Source: Eubacterium sp.
GTDB lineage: Bacteria; Bacillota; Clostridia; Oscillospirales; Acutalibacteraceae
Assembly: GCA_014465955.1 (NCBI GenBank)
Contig: JACTVT010000021.1
Span: 1 to 31,887, forward strand
Length of the DNA stretch: 31,887 nucleotides
Direction: 5' to 3'
Below the pieces are notes generated by a model that saw only the letters and a list, made by a program, of their open reading frames with translations, made no database searches and was not told where the DNA came from. Shown one piece after another: positions 13,587-21,421 of this stretch (position 1 is the first letter of the stretch; each line of letters starts with the position of its first letter). A program made the position numbers and the translations under genes.

Positions 13587-14594
13587 ATGAATGAAATCTT
13601 GTTAAATCCTATAGCGCTTGCCGCAACGGGCATGGGGTTATATGAAAAATTTTTGTTTCCGCTTTACTGGGTGTTCGGTAAGGCAATGGGCTTTCTTATG
13701 GAAGTGCTTAACAATAAGTATTTCCTTGCCATTGTTATTTTTACCGTAGTTACCCGTTTGATTCTGCTTCCGCTGAATATCAAGCAGCAGAAAACGGTGG
13801 CAAAAACTTCAAGACTTCAGCCTAAAATTCAGAAAATTCAGAAAAAATACGCAAACGTTACCGACCCGCAGGCTCGTGCAAAAATGAACGAGGAAATGAA
13901 TGAACTGTATCAGAGAGAAGGTCACAACCCGATGAATATGGGCTGCGGTCCTATGATTTTTCAGATGCTGTTTCTTATGGGTATTATAGGAATTATTTAT
14001 TTTCCGCTTCGCTACGTGCTCTCAATGAGTAATTTTAACGATTACGCAGAGCAGTTAACCGAATTAATTAAAGGTTTTGGTTATGAGGGTGCTTATGTTC
14101 AGCTCGGTGTGCTTGAGTACTGGGTTCAGTTTAAAGACCAGATTATTGCAGCCGCTCCCGAACTGTTTACACCCGATAAAATTGAGGCTATTGAGGCGTT
14201 CCGCTCGGGTTTCTATATAGGCAGTCTTGACATGACGGCTGTTCCGCACTGGAAAGACGGTATTATTGTTATAATTCCGATTATCTCGTTTGCAACGTCA
14301 CTGCTTTCAACGCTTGTTTCAAGCCTTATTCAGAAGAAAAACAACCCGGCAATGGGTCAGCAGATGGGCCAGATGCTCATTATGATGCTGATGATGCCTG
14401 TAATTTCGTTGGTTATTGCCTTCAAGCTTCCCGCAGCAGTCGGCTTTTACTGGATTATATCAAACATTGTGGCAATTTTGCAGCAGCTGTTTATTGCAAA
14501 ATTCTATCCTCCGAAGCGCTCACAGGCAAGAGTTATGATTGAAAACACAATTGAGCGCCGCTCACGTGAGGACAGTATAAAAAGAATTAAATAA
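13587..14594 (+). CDS. yidC: Membrane protein insertase YidC/OxaA
   Basis: This 335-residue protein inserts membrane proteins with or without Sec. It has about five membrane helices and the conserved groove arginine Arg57 in FTVVTRLILLPLNIKQQ. A charged coiled-coil loop follows (about 70-110). MGCGPMIFQMLFLMGIIGII and the late helix VGFYWIISNIVAILQQLFI match the family. Like other Gram-positive forms it lacks the large periplasmic domain of enterobacterial YidC, although the loop of about 75 residues between helices 2 and 3 is longer than in Bacillus SpoIIIJ. No lipobox cysteine is seen near the N-terminus, unlike SpoIIIJ. AAGGA precedes the ATG. Confidence 0.95.
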   Translation: MNEILLNPIALAATGMGLYEKFLFPLYWVFGKAMGFLMEVLNNKYFLAIVIFTVVTRLILLPLNIKQQKTVAKTSRLQPKIQKIQKKYANVTDPQARAKMNEEMNELYQREGHNPMNMGCGPMIFQMLFLMGIIGIIYFPLRYVLSMSNFNDYAEQLTELIKGFGYEGAYVQLGVLEYWVQFKDQIIAAAPELFTPDKIEAIEAFRSGFYIGSLDMTAVPHWKDGIIVIIPIISFATSLLSTLVSSLIQKKNNPAMGQQMGQMLIMMLMMPVISLVIAFKLPAAVGFYWIISNIVAILQQLFIAKFYPPKRSQARVMIENTIERRSREDSIKRIK

Positions 14595-14614
14595 TAATCA
14601 GGAGAAATTATCAT

Positions 14615-15544
14615 ATGATAAAGGAATATATCGGCACAGGCAAAACTGTTGAAGAAGCAATTGCAAACGCCAAAGCCGGTCTTAATGCTCCTGCGCTCGC
14701 TGATGTAAACATAGAAGTTATTCAGATGCCCAAGAAAAAGACGCTCGGTCTTTTCGGCGGCAAAGACGCAGAAGTTAAGGCGTGGTTTGACGACGGCAGA
14801 AAAGAGAAAAAGCCTGCTCCGAAAAAAACTCCTAAAGAGAGAGCAGAAAAAAAGCCTGCCCCGCAGAAGGAGAATAAGCCTGCAGTAAAGCAGCCTAAAA
14901 AGGTTCAGAAAAAAGTGCAGGAAAAGGAAGCCGTTTCTGAAAATATTTCAGATATTGATACTTCGGTTGCAGTGAATTACCTTAAAGAAATTCTTAAAGG
15001 ATTCGGCGCAGATGATGCCGTTGTAACTGCAAAAATCAACGATAATGTAGTTGAAATGGAAGTTCAGTGTGAAGATTACGGCATTATTATCGGCAGACGC
15101 GGTGAAACACTTGATTCACTTCAGTATCTCACAAGTCTTGCCCTTAAAAGAAACTGTGACAGATATGTGCGTGTAACAGTTAATATCGGCAATTACCGTG
15201 AAAAGAGAATGGACACGCTCACAAATCTTGCAGTTAAAAACGCAAATTACGTTTTAAGAACAGGCAGAAGATATACCTTTGAGCCGATGAACCCATACGA
15301 AAGAAGAATTATTCATACTGCCGTAAGCGGTATTGACGGTGTAGAGTCTATGTCTGTCGGCTACGGACAGGACAGAAAGGTTGTTATTCAGCCCGAAGGC
15401 GGCGTTAAGTACCGCCCGAGAAGAAATTCAGGCTACAGAGACCGTTCTTCTTCATCAAAAACAACTGCACCTGCGGGTACAGCACCAAAGGCAGACCGTG
15501 CAGACTTGCCGAAATTCGGTAAAATTGAAATTAACAGGGATTAA
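14615..15544 (+). CDS. jag: RNA-binding protein Jag/KhpB
   Basis: This 309-residue protein has a Jag-N domain (1-50, KEYIGTGKTVEEAIANA), a lysine/proline-rich linker (about 65-115), a KH domain with IIIGRRGETLDSLQYL (about 156-171) and an R3H domain with NPYERRIIHTAV (about 226-237). Jag/KhpB binds RNA with KhpA and affects cell elongation in streptococci. It is the last gene of the rpmH operon and is followed at once by a strong terminator. The Ser-rich tail (RDRSSSSKTTAPAGTAP) is low complexity. AGGAG precedes the ATG by 9 bases. Confidence 0.95.
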   Translation: MIKEYIGTGKTVEEAIANAKAGLNAPALADVNIEVIQMPKKKTLGLFGGKDAEVKAWFDDGRKEKKPAPKKTPKERAEKKPAPQKENKPAVKQPKKVQKKVQEKEAVSENISDIDTSVAVNYLKEILKGFGADDAVVTAKINDNVVEMEVQCEDYGIIIGRRGETLDSLQYLTSLALKRNCDRYVRVTVNIGNYREKRMDTLTNLAVKNANYVLRTGRRYTFEPMNPYERRIIHTAVSGIDGVESMSVGYGQDRKVVIQPEGGVKYRPRRNSGYRDRSSSSKTTAPAGTAPKADRADLPKFGKIEINRD

Positions 15545-15556
15545 TTTTATTGAGTG

Positions 15557-15587
15557 ACGACGGAAGTTTTTTATTTCCGTCGTTTTT
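15557..15587 (+). terminator. Intrinsic terminator of the rpmH-jag operon
   Basis: ACGACGGAA and TTCCGTCGT form a perfect 9-bp stem around a T-rich loop and are followed by TTTT. It starts 13 bases after the jag stop codon. Confidence 0.92.
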
Positions 15588-15605
15588 CGATATTTTTTAT
15601 TTAAA

Positions 15606-15735
15606 CGGGCAATTCGTGAATTGCCCCTACAATTATTCATTATTCATCATTCATTTTGTCGGGCAGGCGCAGAGACCTGCCCCTACAGAGTTATATTTAA
15701 GTTTTTTTGTAGGGGAGGGTCTCCGTGCCCTCCCG
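15606..15735. repeat. Three REP units before mnmE
   Basis: Two inverted units (15606-15630, CGGGCAATTCG type; 15660-15686, CGGGCAGGCG type) face a forward unit GTAGGGGAGGG...CCCTCCCG (15709-15735). The spacer AGAGTTATATTTAAG then T-run is shared with 11646-11666. ATTATTCATTATTCATCATT links the first two. An AATATAATCAACCAAACCGA tail follows. The ribosome site AAAGGAGAG of mnmE comes just after. Confidence 0.88.
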
Positions 15736-15794
15736 AAATATAATCAACCAAACCGAAATTATTCATTTTTGAAAATGAAAGGAGAGCCATTACA

Positions 15795-17156
15795 ATGAAA
15801 ACAATCTGTGCAATTGCCACGGGCAACAGTGCCGGCGGTATCGGTGTTATCAGAATCAGCGGCGAAAACGCAATTGAAGTTGCCGACCGTGTTTTCACTG
15901 CAAAAGACGGCTCACCGCTTGCAAACCTTGACGGTTACAGGGCGAAATTCGGCAGTGTGATTATAGATAATCGGAAATCAGATGATGCTGTGGCACTTGT
16001 TTTTCGTGCGCCCAAAAGTTATACGGGCGAAGATGTTGTTGAAATTTCGGTTCACGGCGGTATTTTTATTGTTGAAAAAACTCTGGAAGCTGTTCTCAGC
16101 GCAGGTGCAGAGCCTGCCGAGGCGGGCGAATTTACAAAGCGTGCGTTTTTGAACGGCAAAATGGACTTAACTCAGGCTGAAAGCGTTGCCGATTTGATTT
16201 CGGCGCAGGGCGAAACTGCTCTGCGTGCGTCATACAATGCGCTTCAGGGCTCTTTGAGCAATAAAATTAATAGTGTTCTTGAAAATCTTATGGATTGTTC
16301 GGCGCTTATGTCGGCGTGGGTGGATTATCCCGACGAGGAAATCGAGGAGCTTGCCCCCGAAAATCTGATTGAAACACTTGAGAATGCAAAAGCGGATTTG
16401 ACCTCGCTTGTTGATAATTACGACAATGGTCAGGCAATGCTCCAGGGTATTGACACTGTTATCGCAGGCAGACCGAATGCAGGAAAATCGACCCTGATGA
16501 ACGCACTTTCGGGCAAAAACAAGAGCATTGTTACACAGATTGCAGGCACAACACGTGATATTGTTGAGGAAATGGTGCGCCTCGGCACGCTCGTTCTTCA
16601 CCTGAACGACACGGCGGGAATACGTCAGTCCGATGATGTTGTTGAGAGCATAGGCATTCAACGTGCGCTTGATAAAATTGACAGTGCAATGCTTGTTATC
16701 GCCGTGTTTGACAGTTCTGCCCCGCTGAGCGGTGATGATTATAATTTGATTGAAAAATGTGCAGGCAAAAAAGCCGTTGCGATTATCAATAAAACCGACC
16801 TGAACTGCAAAACGGACACGGCGGTTATTGAAAATGCGTTTTCAAAGGTGCTTTATATGAGCGCAAAAAATAACGACGGCGTTTGTGAACTTGAGGGCGC
16901 AGTTAAAGAAATTCTCGGTATTGATTCGTTTGATGCGTCAGCGCCGATGCTCGCAAATCAGCGCCAGAAGCAGTGTGTAAAAAATGCACTCGGGCATATT
17001 GACGAGGCACTTTCCGCTTCACTTTCGGGTCTGACCTATGACGCCGTAAATGTTATGATAGACAGTGCAGTTGATGATTTGCTGATGCTGACGGGCAGAA
17101 AGGCAAATATTGAAGTTGTAAATAATATATTCAGTAAATTTTGTGTCGGTAAATAA
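15795..17156 (+). CDS. mnmE: tRNA modification GTPase MnmE
   Basis: This 453-residue GTPase works with MnmG to modify U34 of certain tRNAs (carboxymethylaminomethyl or aminomethyl side chain). An N-terminal folate-binding domain (1-118) opens with TICAIATGNSAGGIGVIRIS. The G domain carries G1 GRPNAGKST (about 225-233), G3 DTAG (about 272) and G4 NKTD (about 332). The C-terminus ends IFSKFCVGK, where the conserved cysteine and GK are present. AAAGGAGAG precedes the ATG. Its stop TAA falls within the first bases of family P copy C, and mnmG follows after repeats. Confidence 0.97.
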   Translation: MKTICAIATGNSAGGIGVIRISGENAIEVADRVFTAKDGSPLANLDGYRAKFGSVIIDNRKSDDAVALVFRAPKSYTGEDVVEISVHGGIFIVEKTLEAVLSAGAEPAEAGEFTKRAFLNGKMDLTQAESVADLISAQGETALRASYNALQGSLSNKINSVLENLMDCSALMSAWVDYPDEEIEELAPENLIETLENAKADLTSLVDNYDNGQAMLQGIDTVIAGRPNAGKSTLMNALSGKNKSIVTQIAGTTRDIVEEMVRLGTLVLHLNDTAGIRQSDDVVESIGIQRALDKIDSAMLVIAVFDSSAPLSGDDYNLIEKCAGKKAVAIINKTDLNCKTDTAVIENAFSKVLYMSAKNNDGVCELEGAVKEILGIDSFDASAPMLANQRQKQCVKNALGHIDEALSASLSGLTYDAVNVMIDSAVDDLLMLTGRKANIEVVNNIFSKFCVGK

Positions 17157-17278
17157 TTGTGTCTTTTTCCCCGCAACTTCGTTATAGACTCAAATTTATT
17201 CAGTCACATATATTATATATGCTCCTTAGAATAAATTTTAGTCAAAGCCTTGTTGCGAGAAAAAATCCACTAATTATT
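17152..17278 (+). repeat. Stop-codon palindrome, family P copy C
   Basis: This copy starts AATAATTGTGTCTTTTTCCC at the mnmE stop and ends CCACTAATTATT. The arms CGCAAC/GTTGCG and GACTCAAATTTATTC/GAATAAATTTTAGTC pair. They differ from copy B at both partners, so pairing is kept. Confidence 0.85.
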
Positions 17279-17323
17279 TTAATTATGTTTTTTTATATGT
17301 TTTGTTGTTAAAACAACGCTATC

Positions 17324-17397
17324 GTAGGGGTCGGCGTCCTCGACGACCCGCAAATCAACAAATAATCCTCGTAGGGGTCGATGCCCACATCGACCCG
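17324..17397 (+). repeat. Two forward REP units before mnmG
   Basis: GTAGGGGTCGGCG...CGACGACCCG (17324-17350) and GTAGGGGTCGATG...CATCGACCCG (17371-17397) have the same orientation. The second ends 25 bases before the mnmG start. Confidence 0.88.
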
Positions 17398-17422
17398 CAA
17401 TAAAATCACAGGTGTGAAAACT

Positions 17423-19291
17423 ATGAAATATTTTGCAGATACATATGATGTTATTGTTATAGGCGCAGGCCACGCAGGCATTGAGGCAGGTCTTGCCTCG
17501 GCACGCCTTGGATGTAAAACTGCCGTGTTTACTATTAATCTTGACTGGATTGGCAATATGCCGTGCAATCCGTCAATCGGCGGAACTTCAAAAGGCCACC
17601 TTGTGCGTGAGATAGATGCTCTCGGCGGCGAAATGGGCAGAATGGCAGATAAGTATTCACTTCAGAGCCGTATGCTCAACCTCGGCAAAGGTCCTGCTGT
17701 TCACTCGCTTCGTGCGCAGATTGACAGGCGTGAGTATTCCAAAGGTATGAAACACGTTATGGAACTTCAGGAAAATCTTGACGTTCGTCAGGCTGAAATT
17801 CTTGATTTGTATAAAAATGACGATAATCTGTGGGCAGTTACTACCAAACTTGAGGCGGTCTACACTGCCAAAGCTGTTATTCTTGCAACGGGCACTTTCC
17901 TCGGCGGCCGTGTTTATATCGGCGATGTTTCATACGAAAGCGGACCTGACGGTATGTTCCCTGCGACTGAACTTTCAAAGGCGCTTTATAAACTGAACAT
18001 TCCTCTGCGCCGTTTCAAGACGGGCACTCCAAGCCGTGTCAACAAGCGCAGTATTGATTTTTCAAAAATGGAAGTTCAGAACGGCGACGAGCAAACCGTG
18101 CCGTTTAGTTACGAAACCGAAACTGCTCCCGAAAACAAGGTTTGCTGCCATATTACTTATACAAACGAGCAGACAAAGCAAATTATTCTTGACAATCTGC
18201 ACCGCAGTCCGATGTACAGCGGTAAAATTGAGGGCAAAGGCCCTCGCTACTGCCCGAGTTTTGAAGATAAAATTGTTCGTTTTGCCGATAAGGAGCGACA
18301 TCAGTTGTTTATTGAGCCGTGCGGACTTGAAACAGAAGAAATGTACTTGCAGGGGCTTTCGTCTTCCCTGCCCGAAGATGTTCAACTTGATTTTATCCAC
18401 ACTATTCCGGGGCTTGAAAATGCAAAGGTGATGCGCCCTGCCTATGCGATTGAGTATGACTGTGTAGACCCGACGGCGCTGAAATCAACGCTTGAATTCA
18501 AAAATCTTGACGGTCTTTACGGTGCAGGTCAGTTCAACGGCTCAAGCGGTTATGAGGAGGCAGCGGCACAGGGGCTTGTTGCAGGCGTAAACGCCGCACT
18601 GAAAATTTTCGGCAGAGAGCCTATGATTCTCGACCGCGGCGGCTCTTATATCGGTACGCTGATTGACGACCTTGTTACAAAGGGCTGTTCCGACCCTTAC
18701 AGAATGATGACAAGCCGCAGTGAATACCGTCTTGTGCTCCGTCAGGACAATGCCGATGTGCGCTTAACGCCGACAGGTTACAAAATCGGCTTGATTTCAC
18801 AGGCAAGATATGATAAATTTATATTAAAGGAAAAAATGGTCGAGCAGGAAAGGCAGAGAATTGAGCAGACCTCAATTCCGCTTTCAGCCGAATTGCAGGA
18901 AATTCTTGCAAAATGCGGCACGACGCCTGCGCAGAAGGGCTGCAAACTGATAGAACTGCTGAAACGCCCGCAGGTTACATATGAAGCATTGACCGCTGTT
19001 GACAAAACCCGGCCCGATTTGCCGTATGCCGTGTTTGAGCAGGTGGAAATCGCTGTCAAATACGAGGGCTATATCGCAAGGCAGCAGCAGCAGATTAAGG
19101 AAATGCGCCGTATTGAGTGCAAAAAAATTCCCGATGATATTGACTATTCGTCACTGAAAGGGCTGAGGCTTGAGGCAGTTGAAAAACTTTCGGCAGTCCG
19201 CCCCGAAAATCTCGGTCAGGCAAGCCGAATCAGCGGTGTAAATCCTGCCGACGTTTCGGCACTTAATATAATTTTAGATGCAATGAAATAA
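17423..19291 (+). CDS. mnmG: tRNA uridine-5-carboxymethylaminomethyl modification enzyme MnmG
   Basis: This FAD protein partners MnmE in wobble-uridine modification. I start it at ATG 17423, preceded by AGGTG, giving 622 residues. The frame is open further upstream to 17381, but that extension is translated REP sequence and lacks family similarity. The dinucleotide fold VIGAGHAGIEAG (Gly14, 16, 19) is at the N-terminus. CNPSIGGTSKGHLVREIDAL and ESGPDGMFPATEL are MnmG signatures. QFNGSSGYEEAAAQGLVAG marks the second FAD contact. Length fits the family (about 620-630). rsmG follows across a family B repeat. Confidence 0.97.
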   Translation: MKYFADTYDVIVIGAGHAGIEAGLASARLGCKTAVFTINLDWIGNMPCNPSIGGTSKGHLVREIDALGGEMGRMADKYSLQSRMLNLGKGPAVHSLRAQIDRREYSKGMKHVMELQENLDVRQAEILDLYKNDDNLWAVTTKLEAVYTAKAVILATGTFLGGRVYIGDVSYESGPDGMFPATELSKALYKLNIPLRRFKTGTPSRVNKRSIDFSKMEVQNGDEQTVPFSYETETAPENKVCCHITYTNEQTKQIILDNLHRSPMYSGKIEGKGPRYCPSFEDKIVRFADKERHQLFIEPCGLETEEMYLQGLSSSLPEDVQLDFIHTIPGLENAKVMRPAYAIEYDCVDPTALKSTLEFKNLDGLYGAGQFNGSSGYEEAAAQGLVAGVNAALKIFGREPMILDRGGSYIGTLIDDLVTKGCSDPYRMMTSRSEYRLVLRQDNADVRLTPTGYKIGLISQARYDKFILKEKMVEQERQRIEQTSIPLSAELQEILAKCGTTPAQKGCKLIELLKRPQVTYEALTAVDKTRPDLPYAVFEQVEIAVKYEGYIARQQQQIKEMRRIECKKIPDDIDYSSLKGLRLEAVEKLSAVRPENLGQASRISGVNPADVSALNIILDAMK

Positions 19292-19304
19292 AAATACAAA
19301 TCCC

Positions 19305-19412
19305 CCTTGGCACGCTGTGCCTTTCCCCCTTTAACAAGGGGGACTAAAAGGTTTAAATAAGAGCCTCCCTTGTCAAAGGGAGGTGCCGAACTTGTGAGGC
19401 GGAGGGATTCTA
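19305..19412. repeat. Family B repeat between mnmG and rsmG
   Basis: Two hairpins, TCCCCCTTTAACAAGGGGGA (19324-19343) and CCTCCCTTGTCAAAGGGAGG (19363-19382), are joined by AT-rich sequence. GAGGCGGAGGGATTC follows as in the copy at 6933. The repeat separates genes normally close together; any terminator effect is unproven because T-runs are absent. Confidence 0.78.
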
Positions 19413-19425
19413 AACGAGGGTACAT

Positions 19426-20130
19426 ATGATTAATTACGATTTGCTTAAAGCCGAGGGTGAGCGCCTTGGCATTAATCTCAGCGATATTGCGCTTGACAGG
19501 TTTGATTTGCTTGCGCAAAGGCTTGTTCGCTGGAATGAACACATAAATCTTACGGCAATTACCGAGCCTGACGAAATTGTTGTGAAGCATTTTGCAGACA
19601 GCCTTACTGCGCTTTACGGCAATAAAATTCCGCCTCAGGCAAGTGTTATTGATGTTGGCTGCGGTGCAGGCTTTCCGTCTCTGCCGATGCTGATTGCACG
19701 CCCCGACCTTGAAGTAACTTTTCTTGATTCGGTTGGAAAAAAACTCAGTTTTATCAAAGAAATTCTGAAAAATGCGGGTCTGTTCGGCGAGGTTCTGCAC
19801 GAGCGTGCCGAGGATATAGGCAAAGACCGTGATTATCGTGAGGATTTTGACGTTGCCGTAAGCCGTGCCGTTGCACCGCTTAATGTGCTTGCCGAGTACT
19901 GCCTGCCGCTTGTTAAGGTCGGAGGTCTGTTTATTGCCCTTAAAGGTGCAAGGAGTGAGGCAGAGCTCGGCGAAAGCGCTATAGATACGCTTGGCGGTAA
20001 GATAGAGCAGGTTGTTTCACTTGAACTTTCAAACGGAGAAAGCAGAAACATAGTTTTTGTAAGAAAAATATCGCACACTCCGACAAAATATCCCAGAAAG
20101 TCAAAAAAAATAGATACCCGCCCGCTCTGA
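19426..20130 (+). CDS. rsmG: 16S rRNA (guanine527-N7)-methyltransferase RsmG
   Basis: This 234-residue SAM-dependent enzyme methylates G527 of 16S rRNA; loss in other bacteria gives low-level streptomycin resistance. The SAM site is VIDVGCGAGFPSLPMLI (about 70-86), followed by EVTFLDSVGKKLSFIKE. LVRWNEHINLTAITEPDEI (about 33-51) is the family's N-terminal hallmark, and AVSRAVAPLNVLAEY the later one. GAGGG lies just upstream of the ATG. It completes the mnmE-mnmG-rsmG set and is followed by a terminator. Confidence 0.96.
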   Translation: MINYDLLKAEGERLGINLSDIALDRFDLLAQRLVRWNEHINLTAITEPDEIVVKHFADSLTALYGNKIPPQASVIDVGCGAGFPSLPMLIARPDLEVTFLDSVGKKLSFIKEILKNAGLFGEVLHERAEDIGKDRDYREDFDVAVSRAVAPLNVLAEYCLPLVKVGGLFIALKGARSEAELGESAIDTLGGKIEQVVSLELSNGESRNIVFVRKISHTPTKYPRKSKKIDTRPL

Positions 20131-20153
20131 TAAAGAATGATATTGTCATATAA

Positions 20154-20189
20154 AAAGGATTTCCCACTATGAGAAATCCTTTATTTTTA
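20154..20189 (+). terminator. Intrinsic terminator of rsmG
   Basis: AAAGGATTTC and GAAATCCTTT pair perfectly around CCACTATGA, and ATTTTTAT follows. It lies 24 bases after the stop codon. Confidence 0.85.
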
Positions 20190-20199
20190 TGTGAAATTA

Positions 20200-20208
20200 T
20201 GGTATAGT
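20200..20208 (+). promoter_or_regulatory. Possible extended -10 promoter of the Noc-like gene
   Basis: TGGTATAGT is an extended -10 element with no good -35 box. It follows the rsmG terminator and precedes the TTG start by about 45 bases. Confidence 0.4.
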
Positions 20209-20253
20209 TTAATCAGTCGGTAAGACAAGCCAAGCCTTAAGGAGTTGAGATAC

Positions 20254-21060
20254 TTGTCCGATGAGATTATAAAAGTGGCAACCGAAAAACTGTTGCCTAA
20301 TCCGTATCAGCCGAGAAAACAGTTTAAATCAGAAGAACTGCTCGGTCTGTCCGAATCTATTCGGGAAAACGGCGTACTTCAACCCCTGCTTGCACGGCGT
20401 ATCAACCACAGTGATTATTATGAGTTGATTGCAGGTGAACGCAGACTGCGTGCTTCTATTCTTGCAAACCTTGAATATGTGCCGTGCATAATCCTCGATT
20501 GTGATTATGAAGAAAGTGCAGTATATTCTCTGCTTGAAAATATTCAGCGTGCCGACCTCAACTTTTTTGAAGAAGCAGTGGCAATTGAGCAGATGCAAAG
20601 CCAGTTCGGTTTGACGCAGGAGCAGATTGCAAAAAGACTCGGTAAAAGCCAAAGTGCACTTTCTAATAAGTTAAGACTTTTGAAACTCCCTGCCGAAGTT
20701 CGTTATTTTATTGAAAAAGAAGGCCTGACAGAGCGCCATGCCCGTGCCCTGCTTAAACTTGAAACAGAAAAGCAGATATGGACAGCCCTTAACGTGATTA
20801 AGGAGCGTGGGCTGAATGTTGAGCAGACTGAAAATTATATTGCCTCGCTCACAAACAAGCGTGTCAAAAGTCATAAAAATATAGTGCGCATCTTCCGTGA
20901 TGTAAGAATTTTTGTAAACACGGTGGATAAGGCGATTAAAACTATGAAAGAGGCAGGCGTTCCTGCCGAAAGCAATAAAACTGAAACTGAAGATTATATT
21001 GAATATCTTGTGAGAATCCCAAAACGGGCAGATAACAGTGCCCAATCCAATCCTGCTTAA
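20254..21060 (+). CDS. noc: Noc-like ParB-family protein
   Basis: This protein belongs to the ParB/Noc CTPase family; in Bacillus Noc, between rsmG and parA, keeps division away from the nucleoid. I choose TTG at 20254 because AAGGAG (20239-20244) lies 9 bases upstream; the TTG at 20245 touches that site. The product then has 268 residues. The ParB boxes are present: LPNPYQPRKQF near the start, IAGERRLRAS (CTP binding), LLENIQRADLNFFEEA, and an HTH LTQEQIAKRLGKSQSALSNK (about 119-138). It lacks the longer N-terminal stretch that holds the membrane-binding helix of Bacillus Noc. It could instead be a second ParB; gene position favours Noc. Confidence 0.85.
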   Translation: MSDEIIKVATEKLLPNPYQPRKQFKSEELLGLSESIRENGVLQPLLARRINHSDYYELIAGERRLRASILANLEYVPCIILDCDYEESAVYSLLENIQRADLNFFEEAVAIEQMQSQFGLTQEQIAKRLGKSQSALSNKLRLLKLPAEVRYFIEKEGLTERHARALLKLETEKQIWTALNVIKERGLNVEQTENYIASLTNKRVKSHKNIVRIFRDVRIFVNTVDKAIKTMKEAGVPAESNKTETEDYIEYLVRIPKRADNSAQSNPA

Positions 21061-21080
21061 AACAGGGTTACCTGTTTTAA
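21057..21080 (+). terminator. Perfect palindrome at the noc stop codon
   Basis: TTAAAACAGG-GTTA-CCTGTTTTAA is a 10-bp perfect stem that includes the stop codon. With its T-rich right arm it may act as a weak terminator. Confidence 0.5.
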
Positions 21081-21100
21081 CATATTCTCCTCTTTTCATC

Positions 21101-21144
21101 ACACGGAACAGTCTGTCGGAAACGATGGGCTGTTCTGTGTTTTT
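21101..21144 (+). terminator. Intrinsic terminator downstream of noc
   Basis: ACACGGAACAG and CTGTTCTGTGT pair (one G-T pair) around an 18-base loop and are followed by TTTT. Confidence 0.8.
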
Positions 21145-21162
21145 AAATGAATTTATGTTGAA

Positions 21163-21236
21163 CGGGACGATGAGGGCATCGTCCCCTACAAATTTACAAT
21201 GATATTTTTGTAGTGGAGGGTCTCCGTGCCCTTCCG
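21163..21236. repeat. Head-to-head REP pair before parA
   Basis: An inverted unit CGGGACGATG...CATCGTCCCCTAC (21163-21189) faces a forward unit that reads GTAGTGGAGGG...CCCTTCCG (21210-21236). The forward copy has two substitutions, GTAGTGG and CTTCC, so it is slightly degenerate. It lies upstream of the two parS sites. Confidence 0.85.
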
Positions 21237-21273
21237 CTATATTTGATAAACATTACAGTTTACAACAATTAAT

Positions 21274-21289
21274 TGTTTCACGTGAAACA
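21274..21289. promoter_or_regulatory. parS centromere site 1
   Basis: TGTTTCACGTGAAACA is a perfect 16-bp palindrome, one base from the Bacillus consensus TGTTCCACGTGAAACA. ParB binds and spreads from such sites. Confidence 0.95.
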
Positions 21290-21343
21290 CTATATATTGT
21301 TTGAAGTAATCCACTGCCCACAATTCTATAAAAATTTTCTTAA

Positions 21344-21359
21344 TGTTTCACGTGAAACA
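21344..21359. promoter_or_regulatory. parS centromere site 2
   Basis: This second site is identical to site 1 and lies 70 bases downstream. It ends 13 bases before the -35 box of the parA promoter, so ParB bound here could affect transcription of parA-parB. Confidence 0.95.
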
Positions 21360-21372
21360 ACCCCCTTTTTTC

Positions 21373-21401
21373 TTGATATGGCAATAATATTATAGTATAA
21401 T
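21373..21401 (+). promoter_or_regulatory. SigA-type promoter of the parA operon
   Basis: TTGATA (21373-21378) and TATAAT (21396-21401) are exactly 17 bases apart. The ribosome site GGAGG lies about 10 bases after the -10 box, so the leader is very short. Confidence 0.8.
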
Positions 21402-21421
21402 ATTTGCACGGAGGTTTTTTT

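Noticed and set aside
14561..14570. CTCACGTGAG palindrome near the end of yidC
   Set aside because: It shares only the central CACGTG core with parS and falls in coding sequence.
17381..17422. Longer N-terminus for MnmG
   Set aside because: The extra residues are translated REP sequence, and AGGTG sits just upstream of the ATG at 17423, which begins the conserved fold.
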